NCBI GenBank assembly: GCA_027886175.1
Contig: JAJNNQ010000004.1
Span: 16,659,501 to 16,723,500 of the forward strand
DNA from: Phylloscopus collybita
Taxonomy: Eukaryota; Chordata; Aves; Passeriformes; Phylloscopidae
Reading direction: 5' to 3'
Length of the DNA: 64,000 bases
Below are positions 35,841 through 48,413 of this stretch, one piece after another. Positions within the stretch are counted from its first letter, which is position 1. Each line of letters begins with the position of its first letter. Position numbers and translations under genes: made by a program. The notes beneath the pieces were generated by a model. It was not told where the DNA came from. It worked only from the letters and a program-made list of their open reading frames with translations, and searched no databases.

Positions 35841-38800
35841 TGAATACTGTTCAAACTGTCATTAAAATATGGGGGTTTTGGGCAATCTATATTTCATTAT
35901 TTAAAACAGGACTGAGTGCCTATTTCTCTATTTTTGCAGGTATCTGAAGTCTTTTTGTCCAAATGACTACAGCAATAAGACTGTACAGAGAGAGTGTGTG
36001 TGTCTGCATGGACAGGGAGTGTTTTAGCAGGAGGCAGATGTGAGAGGATTTAGAGGATATTATAGAAAAATCCTTGTGGTGGTCAGGCTATTATATGGCT
36101 GCTGTAAAACAGGCAAACAGGTTAATGAGTATAACCACAAGGAAAGAGCACACATCACAGCTGCAACCCCTGCAAGGAGGCAGAGCTGTGTTCAGTGCCC
36201 GAGGTTTTTTTCTCAGGTCAGCTCCAGAGGGTTCTCCTTGTGGGGCCATGTGGGTTTAGGAAGGATATTTGTTGGAGCAGGTTCCATAGAAGGGGGGATC
36301 TCATAATACTAATGCACAGGGAGGCTGATGGAGAAAGAGGATTATGACCATGTCTCTGCATGGGGCAAAGGGTGAGTGAGACTCAAAACAAAGGGTTTGG
36401 AACATTTTGACCGTGAAGATATCTGGAAGGAGGGCCCCAGTCCTGCTGGGGGCTCTGCTGAATAGTGTCTGCCTCAGCAGTGACCCACAGAAGGGAAGTG
36501 CCCTTAGAAATCTCAGCAGTTTCCTTCCCTCCCTCCTGTGCTCCCTTCTGGAGTGTGAGCTGGTTCCACTTGGTCATGCTCAAGTGACTTGCTGAGCTGG
36601 GGCTGGGGGAGCAACGGCTGGGGAGCCAATGCCAGCACAAGCTGCTCTGAGGTGAGAATGGCAGAGCTGTTTGCTCTGAGTGCAGTCAGCACATGGGCTG
36701 CCAAGTCAGGGCACTGCAGCAGGGTGTGTAAATGAGCTCAAGAGACAGCCAGAGGTATGACTTAACAGACCTGAGTACTGGGATTTCACCTGTGCCTGCT
36801 TAGGATATCTCGCATATCCCATGTACTGCTAGATCCATCCCTCTGTGGGGTGATTTACAGCCCTTCTGTCAGGATTTGCCATGCCCTAATGACCTTCCTG
36901 TAAATATTTATTGTACAGAACATCTAGAAGTAGAAAGTATCTACTATGATGGCAGACACACAATGGGAACAGAGGCAGCCAAATTTAACCAGCTTAGACA
37001 TTTTGTGTTCTGCCATTTGGTCCTCTCTTTCCTTCAGAATAAAATTGGCAGTGCCCAAAGAGTGCTGTTGAAGGTCACCTTTGCACCTGGAACATTCTAA
37101 GCTGGTGTGGCCTGTCTACCTACAACACACTTGAGATGTTTATTTTTCATAGAGAATTCCCAGTCTTGTCTGTAGACGTTAATGGAAAGGTAAAAGTTAA
37201 TTCTGTTTCTTGAATGCTTGTTTTTGTTGAACATGTGGATTTTTATGTATACAATAATAGCATTTATTGAATTCCAAAATTGGGACTGTTGAGAAGCAAT
37301 GAATGGAAATGCTTTTTATGTAATACTGCATTAACCTTGCAGACTTACATGGTTCAATGAGGAGTTACTGGTCACAGTAACTGTGGATAAACTTACATAC
37401 TCTTGTTTTCATATTGGTTCAGGTTCCTTTGCTGGCAGAAGCTGGTATTTCTGTGAGCCCATGGAAAGTTCTTGAACAGAGAGCTCTCCATACCTGCCGC
37501 TGATAGCAGGTAGTATCATGCTGTTTTCTTGGAAAATGCATTTGGATGCAATTTTCTAGAATAAACAAGTTGAAGTGGTCAGGAAATAAAATAGATTCCT
37601 CCCACTTCTCTTCTTCCCCCATGTGCTCATAATAAGTGGCTGAAGTGAAAAAAAAGGTAAGTGGTTGATTCTCACTCCTGCAAATGGTCAAGAAAATTAC
37701 ACAACCAGCAAAATCAATTTTCAGGTTTAATAGTCCACAAGCCCAAGGAATTCTGCACAGTACTCTCTGGGGTCTGGGTAGGTGTTTAATCTCTAAAGTT
37801 CTGTAGAGAGGAGGCATGTTAAAAACAGTAAGTTTTTGGTGGGGTCAACAGGAGGTGTGTGGTTTTTTGGCTCTCACAGTGGTTTTGGGCAGTAGCTCTG
37901 ACCAGTGGCTTTGGTGGGAGGGGGTGAGGTGCTCCTGAGGCTGGCTTTTTATTGCTTTGTTAGGAGTCAAAGGGGGCAGGTCCCAGCTCTTCTTCCTTGG
38001 CATCTCTGCAATAACAGATCTTTGAGGAAGCACCCTTGGGCTAAGCTAATCCCTGTGTGCTGTGGAATTAATTTCATAGAGGATGTGATCCTGTAAGAGG
38101 CTCCTCCTGGCTGGACAGAGGTGACAGTGTGAGCCCACCCTGTCCCTGCATGGTGCCTCCAGCTGACCAAAAAGAATGAGTGGTCCCTGCTTTGGGTAGG
38201 ATTGTGAGGCAGAGGAAAGCAGGATGCCTTAGCAGAGACTCCTGCGAGGATTTTGGCTGGTAGAGGGAGAAAAGACCTTTCTCTGCTCTGTGGGTTAAGT
38301 GATGGGGTAATGAGAACAGCCCAGATATGCAGAGATGCTGCATGTCAGAATGACTACTCTGCAAATCGACTTAAAAATAATTTCCTGTGTGCCACCCTGA
38401 AATTCATCTGGCAATTAAATGATAAGGTCAATATGTTACATGCATGCTTCAGAAAATTTGGAGGTAGTGTTGCCATAGCAACTGTATCTCTGCCCTCCTG
38501 GGCACAGGCATTCCTGTGGGGTCACCAGGGCGTGGTGCTGGGGGTGGGAAATGCCACCAGCATGGTAGCAAAGGGGTGGGAAAAGTCATAAAAATGTAAA
38601 AATAAACCCAACTCTTTTATCTCCTTGTGTGCTGTCAGTGGAAGAGCAGTAAAAGGTGAAGCTCCTCTCCTTTGTGTGTGTCAGAGGAGCACTGCAATGC
38701 TCGCCTTGGGGTGTGGCAGTGAGCCTGTGCCTTCAGGAGGGCAGGGCTCACTGCTGGCTTCAGCTGTGTTCTCTGGGGATGCTGTAGCAGCTGGGAAAAG

Positions 38801-39925
38801 GTGTCTTGAGTACCATTCAGTATCCTCCTTTGACTCCTACAGCTACAATCCCAGTGCCTAAGGAAGATACCTGCTCCAAAGAACATACACTCCAACAGTC
38901 AACTATACTGAGACAATACCATACCTTGAAGGGAACTCAGAAGGGTTTTCTTGCTCTTCCACAAAGCCATTTTGATGCCATTTAAGTCTGAGAACTACAG
39001 AGCACTTGCATTTGTGCACAAATGTGTTCATGAGCACTTTCATTGGTGCCACGAGGCTGTGCATCCCTTCAGGAGGTGGCAGCTGAAGCTCTGCTCTCTT
39101 CCCTGAGCCTGTAACCAGCAGCAGTAGGGTGCTGTCACCACTGGGGCCATGAGTCCTCTGTCCTTGTGTCTGCAGTGTCACTGCCTGGGACTCTACCGTG
39201 CCCAGGTTTTGTTAGTACAGATGATTTTAAGCTATTAGAAACCCCTGTGGTAAATGATGTAGCTTCTCTTAACTACAAAATAGAAAAGGAATTTGCTGGG
39301 GAAATTGGAAATGATGAGTTGGCTTTCCAACTGCTTTAATGAACTAAGTGTTCAAACCTCAGTAGTTTTGCAGAGATTGTGATTCTTGTTTCCGTCTCCT
39401 AGACTCACTCCTGAGTAATCTCTGAGTCTGTTGTTTTGCCTTAGATAAATGGTTTGGTTTTCTGTTGCTATCTTTTCAGAATAGATCTGTGCTTAGGTAT
39501 TACCACAAAAGAACAGGTAATCTTTTAAACTGAAAAAATTGTCAGCTGGTTGCTGGCAGATACCTCTCATCTGGGAAAGACTTGGTTCATATGCTGGTTA
39601 TCCCTGCTGAGATAAAGTGAGCAACTGTAGCAAATGAAGCACTTATGAAGAGTGTGAGAGCTTCTCCCTGTCCTATGCAAACGAACTGCAAATAAACTGT
39701 GTTCCTGCAGGAAGTCCTTTATGAAAAGCAGTGGGATGGAGGAGATGGAGGGCCTTGGCACTGGCAAGACTATTTACATGGAGGGCACTGTGTGTTTGCT
39801 GTGTGGTTGGGGTATGATAACCGAAGTCTGCATTCCCTGGAATGTTGTGGCTCTTGGACGCAGGAGATGAAAGACATAGAACAATAAAGTGGTACATCTC
39901 AGGTAATTTCATTTTATGAAGAAGC
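35841..39925. other. Unique non-coding DNA
   Basis: About 4 kb with no recognised gene or repeat family. Many short open frames occur on both strands, none with an identifiable product. Confidence 0.6.
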
Positions 39926-39951
39926 TTTTTTTTTTTTTTTTTTTTTTTTTT
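39926..39951. repeat. 26-T homopolymer
   Basis: Uninterrupted T run on the plus strand. An antisense open frame starting with poly-lysine is caused by it. Confidence 0.93.
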
Positions 39952-40794
39952 AGCAAATGCCAAATGTCAGAGGGAAAGCCTATTGTGTTACCAGACTAAT
40001 GTCAAAACATGCACAGAGATCATGCAATTGTGCAGTTGTACCTAGATGTCCTCCTAATATCACTTTGGTTTATTTGAATAAATACATGTATTTGCCAATG
40101 TTGTCATAGGAATCTGACATAAGAAACCTCGCAAAGGCACATGATGACCATGCCCTGAAAGGCAGTGTTAATGGAGAAAGTGCTTTCTACACACCCTTGT
40201 TCAATGCTGAAACATGTTTCTTCAGTTTGTGTTCCGTTATTTTTAAGGGTGCATAATAACTTGGTGCAGCGTTGGGAACTTGGGGCAGATATAACTTAAG
40301 CAGATTTATTTCACTACACACAATACTTTGTTGTTGGATGCAGCAGTAGTTGTCATAGCAACTGCAGGATTCCCAAACTATTATGATACCTCCAAGAAAC
40401 AGGTTGTCTTTTGAAAGAACTGCAAGCAATTTAACTTTATTCTACAGCAGCTATAGCTTAGGGGATAAATGATATCTCCAAATGTATGCTTCTCTCCATG
40501 TGGGATCTTCATGGTTTATTTCAATGATGATATTTTTCACTTTGCTGTAATTTTTTTTCATCATGATCTATTTTTTTTCTGAGCTGGAGGAATAGAGTAT
40601 GTTTTAAACTGCTCATAGTTATTAGTTCTGTGTACCATGGTAGTGTCTAGTGACTCTTACAAACTCTGAGATCTTCCTTCCACCACTTACGATTAAAAAA
40701 AAAAAAAACAGGGAGAAGGTCAGTGGCATTTTTTCCCTCTAGTTGTTTTGTAATCATATAATATATCCCAGATGGCCTTCCTAACAGCCATGAC
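39952..40794. other. Unique non-coding DNA
   Basis: No gene recognised. A 14-A run at 40695-40708 is one of the few long A tracts on the plus strand. Confidence 0.6.
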
Positions 40795-40912
40795 CAAGGT
40801 ATTGTCCCTGCTTCACAGGTGGGTGAATTGCTCCGCTGAGGAGTTAACAGAGTTTTGTAAGACTGAAGATGAATCTGCTGAGAGGTGGGACTAGGTCTCC
40901 TAGTGGTTAGGA
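40795..40912 (-). repeat. MIR-type SINE, degraded
   Basis: 'GTCCCTGCTTCACAGGTGGG' corresponds to the inverted MIR core (ccccattttacagatgagg). After an AGTTAACAGAG segment and a poorly matching middle, 'TGCTGAGAGGTGGGACTAGG' and TCTCCTAG correspond to 'cagagctgggatttgaacccaggtctcctg'. Order and spacing fit a minus-strand copy. Confidence 0.48.
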
Positions 40913-41139
40913 AAATCGTGAACTAAGTCCCTGCAAGCAAAATTTTTCATGGGAGGTGACAGAATACAACACGGATTTTTTTTTTGCAGCTGTGTCTTAC
41001 TCCTGCAGACAAATCAATATAAATAACCAGCTGTATCAGGGGTAGTTCACTTGTGTATACTGTTTGGTTCAGGTAGTTTATTTTTGTGATTCAAGATTTA
41101 TTTTCTTCCTTTTCTTTTAGAAAGGCCATGGCAGTGTGT

Positions 41140-41513
41140 CCCAGCTCCTGGGAGAGTTGGGATTGTTGAGCCTGGAGAAGGCTCAAGGGGACCATAGAGC
41201 CTCTTCCAATTCCCAAAGTGGCTGCAAAAGTGCTGGAGAGGGACTTTTGGAAGGCAAGTAACAGGGAAAGGGGAAATGGCTTCCAGCTGCCAGAGGGCTG
41301 GATAAGATGACATTTTGGGAAGAAATTCTTCCCTGTGCAGGACAGGTTGCCCAGAGCAGCTGTGGCTGCCCCATCCCTGTGGGTGTCCAAGGCCAGATTG
41401 GATGGAGCTCTGAGCAACCTGGGATAGTGGAAGGTGTCCCTGCCCATGGCAGGGGTTTGAACGAGATGATTTTTAAAGTTCCTTCCAACATAAAGCATTC
41501 TATGATTCTATGA
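41140..41513 (+). mobile_element. CR1 LINE, longest copy, intact 3' terminus
   Basis: About 374 bases of CR1. The landmarks, in order, are GAGCCTGGAGAAGGCTCAAG, GCTGGAGAGGGACTTTTGGA, GGGAAGAAATTCTTCCCTGT, GACAGGTTGCCCAGAGCAGC, GTCCAAGGCCAGATTGGATG and GGTGTCCCTGCCCATGGCAG, with the terminus ATTCTATGATTCTATGA. The terminal 8-base direct repeat is the hallmark of avian CR1. A gap of about 20 bases before 'caggacagg' is an internal deletion. Antisense open frames of 71-135 codons over it are repeat-derived and not genes. Confidence 0.97.
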
Positions 41514-42549
41514 AGTCATGTTATATATCAGTTGGGAAGCTGAAATATGTCTCTGAAAATAAAAGAAATCAAGGGAGTTTCTCAGTTCCTATTAATAACA
41601 CATGCAGGGGATCTACACACATTCAGGTTAACTCGTAATGGGTTCATTTTCTTAGAATTTGTTACTTATGAGTACAAATGAGTAATTTATGAGGCCAAAG
41701 AGTCTTAGTTGTGCTCCCGGATGTCAGGGAATGCATTGGAACAAAACAAAGTGGTTTTGTCCTCAGACCACTTCCAAAGCAAGCCCAAGACAAGGGGTTA
41801 CAGATAGGGCTGTGTGAGGGACTGATAAGAAGGTTGGTCTATGGATGTTTCTCAGGAAAGCAGCTGTTTATGTGCTGACAAGCTGTTTGTTTGCATGGTG
41901 GCTCAGGAGACTTTGAAGGCTGGCTTGAAGGCAAACAAGGATGGCACTTTGGAGGTGGCTGTTGGGAGCTCTTCCTTGCAGGAGCAGCACCGGTAGAGAG
42001 CACGAAAGGGATTTTGTTTGAAAACACAGAGGCTAGGCTAGGGACATGTTGGGAAGCAGAGACTCTGTGTAACGCATACCTTTATCAACTCTTCCTCCTA
42101 TTTATCAGACTTGCTATGAGGAGGAATCTGTGGGTCTCCCCCAAAGGTGTCTGTATTTTGAAAAACTCACAAATATGGTATTACTGACTTCAGTTGGGCT
42201 TTCCCAGTCTTGCTGCCTGCTAAATCCCTGTCTTCTAATGGGAATGGCTGGCTCATTTCCTTCTCTAGGAAAAGGGCTGGGATGCCATACATGCTGGGAA
42301 TAGCTCAACCAGAGAGTTGTACCAGGGCCTACACTGCCAATAACAGCCCTTAACAGAAGTGGGAATGACTTGTGAAAAGGTGGATGCTGAAAAGCAGCCA
42401 CTTCCTGGTTGTTTGAGTCTGGGTGATATCTGTGACTTGGGAATTCTGAGACCTACTTGCTGTGCATTGTTACAAGGAGTTTGTATATCTTTGCCAGCCT
42501 TAAGTGCTAAAGATTCATGAGTTATACCTCAAAAAGTTCATGAGGATGG
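41514..42549. other. Unique non-coding DNA
   Basis: No gene or repeat recognised. Confidence 0.6.
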
Positions 42550-42588
42550 TTTTTTTTTTCTTTTTCTTTTTTTTTTTTTTTTTTTTTT
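42550..42588. repeat. T-rich microsatellite
   Basis: T9-10, C, T5, C, then more than 20 Ts. Another plus-strand T tract. Confidence 0.92.
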
Positions 42589-45500
42589 AATTTGGATGTA
42601 ATGTCATGTTTATGAACTTTTAGGTCCATCTGTGTTGCCTACTTCAAGGTTTTATTTGCAACTGAGAATTGGAAACTTATTTTTATGGTACATGTTTTTT
42701 TTTGTACAGAGCCTAGATTTGGGTGAGTGATGTGCTTGCAGGTTCTGAGGCTTCGTGGAAGCACCAGCTGCTGCAATACTTGGGATGAAGCTGCAGGAGT
42801 GTTCCGTGGCTGATTCTTGATAGGTTTGAATATGGTGTTTGAAAACATGATTTTCTCTGAGTTTTACATGTAATTTGCCCAAATTATTACTATAATATGG
42901 TTTTTATTCCTCTTGAGGCTGTAGAAGTCTTCAGGATACTCTTAATATGTATGGTGGGAAATGGGCTGTTTGCAAATTAGTAACAAACTATAATAGTTAC
43001 TTTGCTTTCCCCTTGAAATGCTAATCTGAAGCTTTGATGACCACGAAATTCCTGTGTAAAGCCATACAGATCTTCAGCTGCATTTGTTGGATGTATTTAG
43101 ATCCCTGCTTGGTGTCTAAAAGAGGCAATAACATCTCTGGCCACTTCCTCCCACACAATGCTTGGAGTGGGCTCCTGTCTGCTTGGATTTCTATATACAG
43201 CACAACTGTAGGTGTGAGTTTTTGTGGTTTGACCTGTTTCCATAAGTTGAAGATGCTAAGGATGACCACAATCATAATTTAATAGGAAATGCTGAAATAG
43301 TGGTGAATTTTCTAGAAATATGTGCAAAGAAAGTATTGAGCATTTGAAAATTCATGGGAAAAAATATGTATTTTGAGGACCTGAAGCCATGAGAGATAAA
43401 ACAGTTTGTAAACTCATGCTAATCTTGATCAGTGTTGTAGAAATTCATGTTTAATAATGATTAAAAAAGTTTGCAGTAATATAAAAATTCTCGATGTATA
43501 CAAATCTTGTAGTGACTCCAACCTGTCCACTCTAAGTCCAAGCTTCTTTTTGACTCTTCTTCCTCATGGACTTACCCTAGTGCCATCTCTAGAAGACAAC
43601 TGGAAGACCTCAGGTCCTGTTGTGTCTCACAGCATCTCCAAAGACCTTTTCCTCCTGATCTGAAAGCACAATACCAATGCAGACAGGCTGAGTCTAAGGC
43701 ATACTTCTCAGCAGCCATCGGCCCTTTTCTGTGTGGTGGAGGAATTGTCAGTGAAATATGATGTGTTGGCTTCTCCTGGAGCATGTAAGTCTTGCTGGTT
43801 ATGTGCATCTCCTCTCCTGTCCCTAACTTCTACAGCTGGTGGCTGGATTATCTTTGCTTTCTCCCTATCCCTTTGAAAAATTTGAGTAGATTCTCTTTTG
43901 GCAGCGCTGCTGCTGCTGTTTTTCTGGTATAAAGCCATTTCAATATCCCTGTTACTGGTTTTTGGGCTCTGCCACCTGGATGGAACTAGTAGAAAAGGCA
44001 TAACCAGGAGGAAGAAGCAAAAGGAGAATGCTCCTGAGGAAAGCTGAGTCATCCTGCACCCTCCTTCATTGCTTTGGCTGAGGTTAAGCAAGATGCAAGA
44101 GCAACGTTGGAAGGGTAGTTTCCCACACAGACATCACTGTGCCAGGGGTTTTCACCCCTTGCTCTGTATTTATCATCTCTTAGCAGGAGAAGCAGTTGTG
44201 AGGATGGAGATGCTGGTCTGGGAGCCCATACAAAGGAGCCCTGGGGGCAGGGATGCTCCGGGATCACAGCCTCCTCACCCTGAGAGGAAAGCAAACAGGG
44301 GTATAAAGGTCACACAAGAAAGGGAGGATATCATCTTAAAGAGAGCCTCTGCTGCACAGGACTGTCTCGTGCAGTGCTGCTGAACATCTTGAAAAGCAAA
44401 CCAATAGCATTAGGCTGGAGGAATTCCCACTGCATCCCCCTCCTCTAGCCCCCTCACCTCTGCCTTGAGATCAAAAAGGCGGCAGCAGTGCAGCCTTCTG
44501 TCTGCATGAGAACAGAGCCTGTGGAGGGGAGCTGCCACATGGGAAAGCTGCTCTCTGAAGATGCTTGAAAAATAAACAATGGCATATCAGCACAGTGTGA
44601 GGGGTTACCTGCAGGAGGAGAGGAGAAACCACATGTGCTTGGGTAGGCAAGAGCCTGCCTTCCCTTCCTCTTGAATGGCAAAGACTTCATTTCCATGGAC
44701 TTACCAGACCTGGGGCAGCATTTCTAGGAGAGGCAGTTTGGTGGATACCGGGAGATGCTGCCTGCAGTGTAGCGTTGCAGGGATTGCATTTTGTCAGGCT
44801 GTGCTTTCTGTCTTCTGCAGGCTGAAATGCCCCAGCACAAACCATCTTGCTGTGTGCCCTGGGGAGCAGGATGTTAATGGGATGTGCCAGCAGTGTGTTC
44901 TTGAACACGTGACTGAAAAGATTGGGAGAACTTCGAGTTTTTCTGTCCCCAAAGTCTTGGCATTAGCCTGACCTCTTTCTGCACCTGACAAAATCCCTCA
45001 CAGTGGGCTGGTTTTAGTGTAACAAGGTGATAGTTAAGGTGAGCAAAGTGCTGGGCAGTTGCTGAAAGACACGCTGATGCCAGGTGCCCGAAAGGATGTA
45101 TACAGGGCTGTTTTTTCCTCTTTCTCTCTCGGTTTCCCAGGAACTGTTTTGCTGCACGTCTGGTGTTGCTGACCCACTGCATGGGAAGCCTTGAGTAATC
45201 CCACACTGCTCTGAGCATGTTTGAGAAGTTCTGTATGACAAGATTGCTGAGTGTCCTGCCCTTTGCTCTGCCCCCTCTCGTGTTTGTCACATCTAATAAT
45301 GGACTGAAATGTGGTGTGTGCCACTGAACACGGGGAATTTGTTTGTATTCCATGTTTGCCATAGCCTTTTAATTTGAGGAGGGAGCGTGGGAGCAGGGAA
45401 TGGCTAAGAACACTTCTCCTTGGTAGCTGTCTGCTATAGGCTAGATACAGCTCCTAGGGAATGGTGTGAACTTGAGCTGAAGTGTTGGGCTTTAGAGTGG

Positions 45501-47426
45501 CAGTCGTGTCTGGCAGGGCAGTGCTAAGTGCTTTAAAAGTGCCGTATCTGTTTCAGGGATTGGTGACGGGGGGGTGCTGAGATAGGCTGCTGTCTGTGCG
45601 CTGTTATCTGGGTAGGGGTGTTGGGCACTGCAGTTTCCAGTGAGGATGTTGTCACATTTTATTTTGCAAGGGAAGTGCTGCAGAAAGACTCAGGCTGTCT
45701 CCAGCCCTTGGCCTGGGCGGATGCTAATACACACTCCATGAGCTGTGCTTGTGCCCCGCTGCAAGCAAGGTGGGCTTTTGTCCCTAACCCCAATGCTGGT
45801 GCATTTTGGGCTTGTTCCTTACAGAGATCCCATCTAGTTAGGTAGCATTAAGAAGGTGTAGAAGTGCAGGACAATCCTAACTCATAAAATCCTGGTGATT
45901 TTTCCATGCTTACATATTTGGTTGTTGAATCTGTGAATCTGACCCTAATTTCTGTGCACATGCTCTCTGTTCCTAGATGTAGCAGATGTTGTTCCAGCAA
46001 CCACCTCCCATCTTTTGTCCCTCCTTTTTATTCCTTTCTTGCATGTTCAAGACCTGGTGAGTGAGTAAGGACACTGTTGTTAGGTTGAAGACTTCAACCT
46101 GTGTCTATTGCCTAGTCCAAGGGACAGTGGGACCAGTGTAGCTTGGCAGGAGAGGAAGTCATACATGAGAAATTATTTCTCATGAGGCCTCTTTTCCCTC
46201 CTTAACCTATATAAAAAGGGGACAAGGTCTACTTTTGGATATATGTGAGTATTCAGCAGTCAGCAGGGAAGCTTCCACAAGGCAAATAAAGTCCCTGACA
46301 TATCAGAAAGGCATTTCCTTGTTCTGTAGACTTTGTAAGAAGTGTGAGATCTTAAATGAGACATGGAAATTAGGTGAATTGTGCCACTAGGATAACATTT
46401 TTGAGAAGCATCTGGTTGAGGATTGTACAATGTCTAGCATGGATGCTTTCTGAGACAATTCCCCATCCAAGACTTGGTTCCATTTGTTTTATGTCAAGCC
46501 CCTTCCAGGAGCATATTGCAGAGATTTCTGCAGTGATGGCAATCAGACAAGAGTAAGATTGTGGAGCATGAGAGCTTTGTCAGCGAGATATTGCACCCCA
46601 GTGAAGGAGCCCTGCTGACAGGGTAATTTCACTGCTGCTGGGACCTGGCTAGCGTTTCCAGAAGAAGTTTTGTCTATGCACTGGCTCTGTGCACAAGAGG
46701 AACATCCTCTGGGATGGCTGAGGGCAGGATAGATGCCAGGATTAGTACTGCTCATGGGTAAAACCTGATGGCTACATATTATCCAGAATATTTTAATAAT
46801 ATCTTGAGGTTTTTTTTCCTGAGATACACATTTTTGGATGACTGTTGTTATTTTTATTTGTTTTCCTAAGCATGCCCAATATCCTTCTCACTTCCAGCTG
46901 GGAAATCGAAATACAGCAAGCCTTTATTTATTTATTTGTTTGTTTTTTACTTTGCCCCATGTGGTTGTTGTGGGCTTTGTTATCGCTGCTGCACTTTATG
47001 TGCCAATAACTCCTGAAATCAAGCAGTTTAATTGCAAAATTGAAGAAACAGAAAGACACCACACAAAAACCAAAAAGATATGGGAAAAGCCACTTGTTTT
47101 ACAGTGTCCACGAACATCTTCTAGTACAACATTTGCCAAATGGGTGGGGACATTTTTAGGGAAAGGAATATTATTCATGGTCCAAGCTACGCCTTGCAAG
47201 TAGCTTCCCTTTCAGATTTCTGCCTTTCATCATCAGAGCTGCCAGGCTCCAGGCACATGCTTCTGCACTGGGCCAGCCTCAGTCAGGGATAATCTGCCTT
47301 CACATGAAACTGAGACTTTTTTTTCCTGGATGATGTAAATTTTTTTTTTCCCTCTTTAAGAATTGGATCATTATTTTGGAATTTAAGGCTTTTCAGTAAA
47401 GGGCAGGGGAAGGAAAGGTTTAAAGC
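42589..47426. other. Unique non-coding DNA with a 121-codon ATG open frame
   Basis: About 4.8 kb with no recognised gene. The ATG-initiated plus frame at 46838-47203 encodes 121 residues. One hydrophobic segment (roughly residues 28-57, containing HVVVVGFVIAAALYV) is followed by a Lys/Thr-rich hydrophilic part. Part of the hydrophobic run comes from a (TTTA)/(TTTG) microsatellite at 46923-46947. I do not recognise the protein and favour a chance frame. A 162-codon minus frame at 44874-45362 is likewise unrecognised. Confidence 0.5.
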
Positions 47427-47508
47427 TCTGAGGATTTCTGAGGCACTGGAACATGCTGGCGTGAGAAGCTGTGAATGACCCATCCCTGGGAGTGTTCGAG
47501 GTCAGGTG
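47427..47508 (+). mobile_element. CR1 LINE fragment lacking its 3' end
   Basis: 'GAGGCACTGGAACATGCTGG', GAGAAGCTGTGAATGACCCA, TCCCTGGGAGTGTTCGAGGT and CAGG match the middle of the CR1 3' region. The match stops before the conserved 'ggttggatggggctttgagc' section, and the usual terminus is missing. CR1 copies are normally truncated at the 5' end only, so this copy was broken after insertion. Confidence 0.75.
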
Positions 47509-48369
47509 ACTGAAAGGGGAATATTTGTCCTAGGCTGTACTGAGCAGAGTCCTGTGTAACTCAGGTCAGTTTGGAGGGGAGGAGAAAGCTGCTGCCAGCT
47601 CTGCTCTTTGGTTTGAGTTGCATGTTGTCCGGTTCTTACAATCATCTGTGATAACATTGTGTTGGTTTTGGTACTGTCAGCAAAATGTGTCAGGCATTTT
47701 GTGGTGAGATGATCTTGATTTGACAAAATCTATGGAGATTTTTTCAAACTGTGCTCTTTCTGCTCAATGTTTTGCATGTGGATGCACGTTATAATCTGTA
47801 TAATATTCTAATTTAGTAGAGTGTGAATGGGATGAGGAAAGAAAGACTTTGAAGCAATGTGTTACAAACTGATCAAACGCCTGATAAAGTTTCCATTTTG
47901 AAAAATAGGGTGAAGTGTAGACATTTTATTCCAATTTGGGATGAAACTGTATCAACATTTTAACATTTTTCTGTGGTGGCTGGAAAATCTCGTTGACCAA
48001 GAAAATGGCCTAAGGATGATGGTATTGTTACTTTGGTAGGAAGGGAAAGAAAATTAACACTAAATCAAAATTATTGCTATTGCCAGCAGTATTGCTTGAA
48101 GACCTGTTGATCTAGTGCATCATCAAAAGGAACTTGGAGAAAGACCTCTTACTTACAATTAACTCTCTGAATCTGTCTCTTAGCAGTAGTTTGGGAAGTA
48201 AGGCCACTAAGTGAGGGTGGCTGTTAGCAGCCAGTTTCCAAGTCCTGGCTTGATTGCATTGGTAATTGGGGTGCAGGAATGGGGCAGCCTTTCCCAGGGA
48301 GTTGTGTGAGACCTTGTGCACCTTTTTTTATAATACACTTCTCCCTTTTGAAAAGTAGCTGCTTTTTTG

Positions 48370-48370
<1 letters not shown>
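47509..48370. other. Unique non-coding DNA
   Basis: No gene or repeat recognised. Confidence 0.6.

Positions 48371-48412
<42 letters not shown>
48371..48412. repeat. 42-T homopolymer
   Basis: The longest uninterrupted homopolymer in the window, on the plus strand. No retroposon body is visible next to it. The exact length is likely polymorphic and error-prone. Confidence 0.95.

Positions 48413-48413
<1 letters not shown>

Noticed and set aside
41091..41498. 135- and 102-codon minus-strand open frames
   Set aside because: They lie antisense inside the CR1 element at 41140-41513. They are repeat-derived.
44874..45362. 162-codon minus-strand open frame
   Set aside because: No recognised motif. 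Two other minus frames overlap the same stretch, as expected of chance frames in stop-poor sequence.
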